Source: Ecdyonurus torrentis
Taxonomy: Eukaryota > Arthropoda > Insecta > Ephemeroptera > Heptageniidae
NCBI GenBank assembly: GCA_949318235.1
Contig: OX439130.1
Location: forward strand, 40,154,835 to 40,218,834
DNA length: 64,000 nucleotides
Direction: 5' to 3'
The notes under the pieces were generated by a model that saw nothing but the letters and a program-made list of their open reading frames with translations, was not told the origin of the DNA and made no database searches. Of the stretch, positions 55,954-64,000 are shown piece after piece. Position 1 is the stretch's first letter; each line of letters opens with the position of its first letter. The translations under genes were made by a program, and so were the position numbers.

Positions 55954-58779
55954 TCATTTACTCTCACTCTCTTCACCCATTACAAAATATGAATGGATGC
56001 GTATATATATACCACGAGAAACACGTGAATACGCGATTCTCACGCACGCGTGTTAAACCTACCTGTTGGTTTCAATGTATACAACAAAATTGTCACAAAG
56101 TATAAAAGGCTCCGTATATAGTTAACTAATATATGTATACGAAACAGTTAAATTGCTTTTTGCCAATAATAATAATTGGTATATAGCAATTTTATAATAT
56201 AAGCTCTTAGTTCATTTCTGCGTGAATTTTAATCGTGTTGGTTAAAATTTATTGTATAATTTTACCTTGAAACACCTGCAGCGATATTATTATTAATAAC
56301 TATACGCTGATATATATAAAAATTGGTGCAGTTCCATTACGTTAAATTGGAATTACAATGAAGAATTCCTTCTTCTTTTTTTTTATCATATATACTTTAT
56401 CAAAAAATAGTTTCAAAAAACTTTTAATAATATTATTGTATAGATAAATAATAAAATAAAAAAAGCACAGTTTGAATTTTTTTTTTTTAAAAAAGAGAGT
56501 GATGTTATAACTTTAAAACACGCAAGAAATTTTATTTTTTTTTTTTAAATAAAAATGTTTTATGTTAGAGCAAAAATATAGAATATTATTTTGCATTGTA
56601 TAATAATATATAAAAATTTATTAAAAATACGTTTTTCTAAGAATATAAAGCAAAGTAATTTACATGTAGGTTATATATTAAACTACTTTATATGATGTAT
56701 AAAATATAAAGGATATAAAATTTCTAAAGATTTATTTTATATTATTAATTTTATATTTTGATGTAAAGTAAAGCAATATATTTGTAATTGAGAAGCGAAA
56801 TTTCTTGTTTGATGCAACTATAGGTAGAAAATGTAGTTTTCATTTTATTAACTATGTCTTACCTCTCTCTCTCTCTCTCTCATATAGTCTTGCATGAATA
56901 AAATTAATATTGTGAAGCTATAGAGACATATTAATAAATTTATTAATAACATTCTACTTGAACTGGATATAATAATTTTAAAGAGCTAGTATATCATATT
57001 ATAAACTTTATATTATTTATATGAACGTTGATATTAAAATGTAATATAAAACTATTTTGTTTACGTATATTAAATCATAAAAAAAGTTATAGAGAAAAAC
57101 TAAAATCATATAAGATTTTTCATAAATATAAAAACTATAAATGAAATATAATTCTTCATAATAAATTTTTATTATAAAGTGTACTATGTCTTTAATATCT
57201 CTGTGAAGAAAATGTGTAATTGCTATATATTGTTACTGACGTATGTAATTCAATACGGCTTGTAAGTCGAGCAATTACGTATGGTCCAGTATCTCATATG
57301 TCTCTCATGTCTGTGTACACGCATACGTACGTGTAATGTATATAAGTTGCACTGAGGTGGGCGAATCAAGTGGTCCGGTAGTCACATTTCATCGAGCAAT
57401 AACTCACAAACCATGGTCTCTTAGTGTATAGACAAGTGAAACAATGACCATGATAAAAGCATTCATAATGGTTTAAGATAAAACAATAAAATTTATATAT
57501 ACTGCAAAGACGAAGTATATATTTTCTTTTCGCCGCATAAATTAATATATTTATGGACTTTTTTATATGTATGTATATATAAAGTATAAATTGTTGTTTG
57601 TTTTAATAGTATGTCAGCTTACATTTATCAATTGCTATCATATTTGTTGTAATGGATAAATTAATTTGAATTTATTTCAATTTATGTTTATACATATTCT
57701 GGAGTTTTTAAGCGTTCCTAAAAAGGAATAATTTATCTCTGCGGCAATGACGTGTTTAGCTTTTCTTCTTCTTTTTCTTCTTCTTTTTCTTTCTTTTTTT
57801 TTTTTTTTTTTTTTTTTCTTAATTTTTTTCCCTCAAATTAAATAACTTATTGGTTTTCTCAAGGCAGGTCATTTCAGAATACAGCGAGTTGCTTGCTTTA
57901 AGGAGTTTAGTTTTAGAAGACTCCTATTTCTGACATTTAAAAGTTGATGTCATTTGAAAGTCAATAGTGTAGCAAATACTTAATGCTAAAAATTTCAGGA
58001 CCCGCGAAGAAAAAAAAATTGAAATGTGAGGCTTTAGGGCATAGCAGTCATAGCACAATTTCAAATATTCATAATTCAAAAAAAAAAAAAAAAAAAATGT
58101 GATGTCGCCCTAAATTTTTTATATATTTGAAATTTAGTTATGACTGCAAAAAGATGAGAATACTTTTTTCTACCTTTACGACTTGAAAGTCAAACTACTG
58201 CTGTACCTCAATTTCAACGTTAAACATACAAAGCTGTATATGGCAGTGACCAGAAGTACTCATTAGGTTTTATATAAAATTAACTACATTATTAGAAGAT
58301 TAGAAGATAGCTTCTTATGTTAACATTCATAATGAAATCAATTTGTAGAAAAATACCTGTGGGGTATTTACAAAATTAAAATTTTATATATACATATTTA
58401 AGTAACTTTTAATGTATTTATAATTTTTACGTAACATTAAATAGAATAGCAAAATATAAATATTTTTATGTATAAAAAAATTTCGTCTATGTTTAAAATT
58501 TATAGTCTTAAAATAGTACGTTTGAATCAACAAACACGAGAGTTTGCTGCTCTTTTTTTTTTTTTTTTTTTTTTATCCTTCGTGTTAACTTTTTCAGATT
58601 TACACCGAGAAAAAAGGTTATTATAAATTTTTTGATATTGCAATGATTTCTATAAATTACTTGAATTTATATTTTTAATTATTAATTAAAAGGAAACTTA
58701 ACACCAACAATTTATACGCAAACTAATGTAAAGGATAAAGGGAAAATAGCACGCTACTTTTTAGATTTTACATTGACTA
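55309..58779. other. Downstream intron, no further exon seen
   Basis: After the donor the sequence returns to A/T-rich intron-like DNA. It holds a T run (55381-55404), the CT array at 55899, a small CT run (56862-56880), a (CTT)/T-rich block (57757-57818) and a more complex patch at 57235-57425 with ACGTACGTGT and TGGTCCGGTAGTCACA. Confidence 0.55.
55899..55946 (+). repeat. (CT)n microsatellite
   Basis: About 23 units, followed by ACACACATC. Confidence 0.96.
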
Positions 58780-58985
58780 TACACGGACAAAGCTAACGTA
58801 ATAATTTGACTTGCTCATTTTTAGAACAATTTGTGCAATACAGTATAATTCATACTATACTGTATAATAATTATGTTTCATAGCAAAAATATTTTGTTAT
58901 ACACCATAATTATTTATATTATTCCAATTTAGCATCACTCATGCTATAATGACATAAGTTATACGTAATTTATTCTTTTTGTGTA
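58780..58985. mobile_element. 206 bp element with TACAC / ACGTA ends
   Basis: The left end TACACGGACAAAGCTAACGT and the right end ATACGTAATTTATTCTTTTT GTGTA are imperfect inverted repeats sharing TACAC, the A-rich run and ACGTA. The interior contains ATACAGTATAATTCATACTA and TATACTGTAT (a small hairpin) and ATAATTATGTTTCATAGCA. It is grouped with the 46293 element. Confidence 0.5.
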
Positions 58986-59260
58986 GAAAAGTTAACAATA
59001 TAGGACAACAATTGTTTTACTCTGAAAAGTGCCCTCATATTTTTGCACAACATTGTACTATACTTAAATTTAGAAACAATAAAATAGTCTGAATTTAGCG
59101 ACAAACAGTAGCAGAAAGCACTGGAAACATCCACAGTAAAAAGATTCCAAGTAAAGATAAAATATAATATAATGCTCGTTCTCTCTCATTCTCCAGCCGC
59201 AATCACAGTATACATAGTATAGCTAAAAACCTCAACATCTGATTTGTTTCACGACGTCGC

Positions 59261-59261
<1 letters not shown>

Positions 59262-59301
<40 letters not shown>
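59262..59301 (+). repeat. (TC)n microsatellite
   Basis: About 20 units. Confidence 0.95.
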
Positions 59302-59305
<4 letters not shown>

Positions 59306-60318
59306 ATACTAAATTTCAAAATAAAATCATTCTCCGTCGTTTTGTAATAACAATGGAGAAAAGATCCATGCAGAGTCTGTTTTCATGCTCCACTGTCTGC
59401 GACAAAAACATCAGCTACGAAATTATTCACTGAATTAGTCAGTGTAACATCTTCTATAGCGACGACGTTGTTAAAATATTAAACTTCATTAAATTTTCCA
59501 GTGACGAGTACAAGTAAAAAAAAAAAAGGCAATGCGGTATACTTTAATTCGTAATGATTGGTATAGACGCATCGTGTATAAAGAAAATCTACATGGAATT
59601 TACAATTAATTTTTTAATTAATTTTAGATATGATGTACCAACTTTGTGACATAAATTTTTACTTTATTTCCTTATGGGAAATACCATGTATTTATAAGCT
59701 TTTCGTTGATTTAAGTCTTCGTATGACTGCATTATTTTACCATTCGACAATAGAGTATAAAATTTTACATCACGTTGTGTTTACTGTTTATTCACATACT
59801 TTGAATTAAGCTGGATTAATAATGTTAGTGTGTTATTAATATCGTCAATTAGTCATTGGAAAAACGTCAATTTACCACTTTGTACCATTCGTGCGGTTGC
59901 CAAGTACAATTATTTAATATCAGTTAAAAGGATTTGAATATATATTGTATTTTTTTCTGTGTTAGGTGTGCTCATTTTCTTAAAATTCATTGTAATAAAA
60001 TATGTGTATAAGAAAAATTTATTTTTCATTGTATTATAATTTTATATTTGTATAGAAAATGGATATTGAAATATTGAAATTTTAATTCATCGTGATATCT
60101 TTTTTAGTCACAGCCAATTGAACTGTGTTGAATACCCGCATGAATTATTCTTACAAACTTTAAAACATTATCACCGCGAACTCAGAAAGTCTTTTGTTGT
60201 TTTTTTGATTTTAGTTAATTTCCAGGTGAATTAACAATCGCAAGTGCTTTTTATTTTCGTGCGGTGAACGAAACAAGAAGAAAAATAAAAGCTTTTAAGT
60301 AGAGAGGATATCAAATAA

Positions 60319-60319
60319 T

Positions 60320-60362
<43 letters not shown>
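60319..60362 (+). repeat. (TC)n microsatellite
   Basis: About 21 units. Confidence 0.95.
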
Positions 60363-60363
<1 letters not shown>

Positions 60364-61383
60364 ATACTCATTTTATTTCTACAAACACGCAATATAAAAA
60401 TCACTTAACATCTCGTAAAATTTATACTAAAGGGAGAAAAAAGCTGAAAAAAAAAAGAAACAAAAATACAATAAAATGTTATCTTCAAAATATTTTCACA
60501 GAAATATTTGAAAAATTTTATCAAATGAAAAAATAAAAAAGAACTGTATTATTATAACTCAATATTAAAAGAAAATGAATATAAAGATATTTAAAGTTAA
60601 ATGTTTTGAGGGCATTGTAATTATTTATCAGTTGATATAAATTTGTGATATCAAAAGTTAATTACAAGGCTGAAAACTTTATATATATTTGGAGACTCAG
60701 ATTTGTGTAACAGATAAGTAAAGTCAAACTGGTACATTTGTTCGGCCAACGGTTTGCTCAGCTCCTGAAAACGAAGAAAAAAAAACTGATAATCTTCTGG
60801 TGTCTACATGTTAAACCACTAAAATTTATTTCTTAAGCTTTAAACAAACGCAAAAAAATAAGACAAATCTTTGTTTATAAAAAGGGCAATGTCCTATGTA
60901 TATAGATAAAATTGCAATTTCTTTTTATATGTATATGCACTGTTTTTTATGTAAACTTTACTTACACAAATATTTCTCTTTTAAAAGATTAATGATTATA
61001 AGGTCTAGGTTTTACAATTTATTATTATTTTATATTATTTTTTTGTGTACATTCTCATCATTTTTCTTCTGGTTTTGAGAGGAGTAGAAAAAAAAAAATC
61101 TTATAAAAATGTTGTTACTTAAATACTGTCCCCTGCTGACTATACTTTAAGCTTCATTAACTTTTCGTTTCGTAATTAACTTCTTACGTCTACATATTTT
61201 AAAATTATAAAAAATATTATTGAAAAAATGAACGTAAGTGATAAATAAATTTTGGTTTGAAAAATAATGATGTATAAGTTAATTTTTTGCGAAGGGACAA
61301 AATATTGTTCATTTGCTTACAGAAATGAAGAAGTTTCAGAAATTGAACTATACAACAACATAGTTACGCTTCTACAACATAAT

Positions 61384-61675
61384 ATTTCGATGCTGTTGTA
61401 TAGCTAAACCACACTTTTACTTTTAGCGGGTTTGCTTATTTTCACGCATCTACGTTTATTGCGATAGGTATAAAAACACGCATCTACATTTATCGCGACA
61501 ACAGGTATATAAAACACCTACACCTGTTTTGCTATGAAGATGCGTTTTTTACCTGTCGTCGCGATAAATGTAGATGCGTGTTTCTATGGTTATCGTGATA
61601 AACGTAGATGCGTGAAAATACATAAGTAATTCTGCTAAAAGTAGAAGTATGGTTTAGCCGCAGAAGCATCGATTT
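61384..61675. mobile_element. Palindromic MITE with repeated CACGCATCTAC motif
   Basis: Large imperfect palindrome. CGATGCTG and GCTAAACCACACTTTTACTT on the left pair with AAAGTAGAAGTATGGTTTAGC and AGCATCG on the right. The word CACGCATCTACRTTTATYGC occurs twice on the left (about 61442 and 61475) and twice inverted on the right (about 61560 and 61595), with ACAGGTATATAAAACACCTA near the centre. It is non-coding, and no target duplication was assigned. Confidence 0.75.
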
Positions 61676-61834
61676 GGTGCTTGGGTGATTTTTGCTTTAC
61701 TTTACTGACAAATAACATGAACTTGCAATGGAGCTTTATATCTTTGGCGTTGAAATGTAACTTTGTTGTCTAGCATATTTGAGCCAACAAAGCTGATATT
61801 TATATATATATACAATATGTACATACTACATATG

Positions 61835-62023
<189 letters not shown>

Positions 62024-63429
62024 TATTCCATAAAAGCAATAAAGATAATTCTTTACTTATAAATACTCCCATTAGGAATAAGATTTTTTTTTTAACTTTA
62101 TATATCCAAATTTTTTTTTCTAAAAAGTCATTTGGCACAGATACACATTGCGCAATTCTAGTTTTGTAAATACTATATAAGAAAAATAATTGACACCATA
62201 TAGAACTAAAAATTTCATATACAAGTATAATCAATTTTAGACTTAAAACTCGTTTTAATGGACACTCAATTTTTTTTTTCTTTCTTTCTGTGATATAAAA
62301 ATATCTTTATAAAGCATATAAATTGAAAATAGTTACAAATAAAAGATTTTTCTATATAAGAAATTCTTTGTCTGAAAGCTTTTTTTTCCCTCCTCTTGTA
62401 TTATATAATAGTGAAATCAAAAGAATACGAGAAAAGATTTATGGCAAATAATTTCATATACTTTTTTTATTGATACATCAATTGTCTGCAATTTTTAGTA
62501 AGTGAAGTTGTTTTCTTCTTTTTTATTTTCTGAAATACAATGTTTAGCATTGAGTTATCGTTTGCCAGAGTTAATTCATTTTCCTTGTTTTTTGGTTGTG
62601 ACGTCGCACGCGTCTCAGAGAAAAATAACACACATACAAAAAAATTTTAAAAATAAGAAATTCACTTTTATGTCGTGATGAAATTAGCAATGAGAAATTT
62701 TGTCAACAAAATGTCATTTTTTTTTTTTTTTTTTTTTTCCTTGACTACTTTCAAAGTAATTTCTTATTCCGCTGTCGTATTTTTTTATATTAAATAATGT
62801 TGTACATTTCATATTTTAACTACAATTTATTCTTGTCTTTTTGTGTTTAAATTGTAGTAAATAATTCAAAATTATATGTATAAATCAGAAATAATTTTTT
62901 TGATGATTCGAAATTGAAATAAAAAGAGATTTTTTTATAAAGGAATAAAGTACAGTTAAAACAGTTAAAATTGCTCGTTTATCAATTTTTCATATAATTA
63001 TGATGTTTAATTATCAAGTTATCAAACTGCTTGCGCTATGGATTTTTTTTTTATAAAAGTACTTTGACATTTTTAAAAAAAATAATAAATAAGCTACCCT
63101 ACTTCCTGTACGTGCAGTAACGATATATTCTTTTCCTGCTGTCCTAATATGGTCTAAAATCTCCATAATTGATATTATAAAGGCAGTATAAAAAGTAAAA
63201 TTTTATACCTTAGTGTCTGTACGTTTTACAAGCTAGCTCATAAACAACGTTAGCAAGGAAACAAATTATAATTAAATTTGTCAACTTTCTTGTAAATACT
63301 TATTTTTTCTGCTAAAAAAAAAAAAAAAAAAAGTTGCCCTGGGGAAAAAAAGTCACAAAACCGGTCATATCTATCTTTCTATTCCTATACGATCAAAAGT
63401 AAGCAAGTAATGCTTATGCTAGCTCTATG

Positions 63430-63629
63430 CTGCAACCTTTTTGCATAACATCATAATTTATGTTTTACAGTATTGTATATATACCGATTATATTACATAG
63501 CTTAATTCAGTTCAAAATTTCACCACAATTACTTATTATGTTATTCCAAAGTAGCAACATTTGTTCTCTAGCTAATATAGTAATTATTCAATGCAGCACA
63601 CATTACGTAATTTATATTTTCTATGTGTA
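63430..63629. mobile_element. Possible partial copy of the ACGTAAT-ended family
   Basis: The right end ATTACGTAATTTATATTTTC then TATGTGTA matches the right end of the 46293 element, as does the preceding ATTATTCAATGCA. Inner words GCATAACATCATAATTTATG and TTATTCCAAAGTAGCAACAT recall the stretch at 11640-11750. No left terminus was found, so the copy is truncated or more diverged. Confidence 0.4.
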
Positions 63630-64000
63630 CAAAGCAAACTTATGTCATTTGTTTTAAAATCAATCGTTTATTTTTAATCACAGCAGTCTTTGTTATGATA
63701 TAGCTATACTAACATTAGTCTGTATTATAATATGATATTTATGCTTATTATGATAATTTGTATTCAAAATCATTATTATTATATTACATACAAAGCAAAC
63801 CTAAAGAAATGTTAAATAAATGTTACATACAATACTCTTTGTAAGAGAGAAAGAAAAAAAAAGTCTTGTAAAGAATATTATACAAATTTAATGATAACTA
63901 CAAAGATAAGAAAATATGAATAATATAAATAATAATTCTGTACTGTATATAACAAAAATAAATGACTATAATATAACTCATATATTTATACATTTTTTTT

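Larger units (their letters stand above)
58986..61383. other. Downstream intron, no gene seen
   Basis: Holds CT arrays at 59262-59301 and 60319-60362, a patch GTTTCACGACGTCGCG just before the first of these, and a possible zero-length splice junction (TTTCCAG|GTGAAT) at 60225. No exon with coding composition was seen. Confidence 0.5.

Overview
This window looks like eukaryotic nuclear DNA, most likely from an insect with a very AT-rich genome. It is gene-poor, well under 30 percent GC by eye, full of long (CT)n/(GA)n microsatellites and short inverted-repeat DNA elements, and has only two segments that read as conventional protein-coding exons. Nothing suggests a bacterial, viral or organellar origin: there are no operons, no rRNA or tRNA, and no long ORFs apart from translated microsatellites. 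The species cannot be named from the sequence; a wasp or aphid-like AT-rich insect is an inference only.

Layout. 1-21212 is non-coding (intron or intergenic) with several inverted-repeat elements: 190-365, 3966-4068, 5508-5763 with TTAA ends, and two copies of a ~300 bp family at 7302 and 15225. A 2.4 kb terminal-inverted-repeat transposon lies at 18633-20997. At 21213-21327 is a GC-richer exon with a TTTTAG acceptor and GTAAGT donor, ending in phase 0. It can be joined in frame across a 33.65 kb intron to a second exon at 54980-55308, which starts in phase 0 and ends at a GTACGT donor. Both lie on the + strand and the join encodes about 147 residues of a serine, histidine and proline-rich segment that I do not recognise. 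The rest of the gene lies outside the window, so the window is best read as the interior of one large, long-intron gene.

The intron. It contains the most striking structure here: a 4.05 kb foldback element (23382-27429) flanked by an 8 bp direct repeat ATTATTTA. Its arms are ~1.6 kb inverted copies around a ~0.72 kb unique centre. Each arm is built from ~72 bp tandem repeats and carries a nested copy of the ~300 bp element at the same place. If the intron is transcribed, the pre-mRNA could fold into a ~1.6 kb duplex. Further on are more elements (31775, 37294, 46293), a short hairpin at 35422, many microsatellites, a possible alternative terminal exon (28398-28460) and some compact regulatory-looking motif clusters (29501, 44746). 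After the second exon, 55309-64000 is again intron-like, with elements at 58780, 61384 and near 63430 and a large (CA)n(TA)n block at 61838-62020.

No complete gene is present. The main value of the window is the two linked exons, the foldback element, the 2.4 kb transposon with palindromic subterminal repeats, and several apparent non-autonomous element families.
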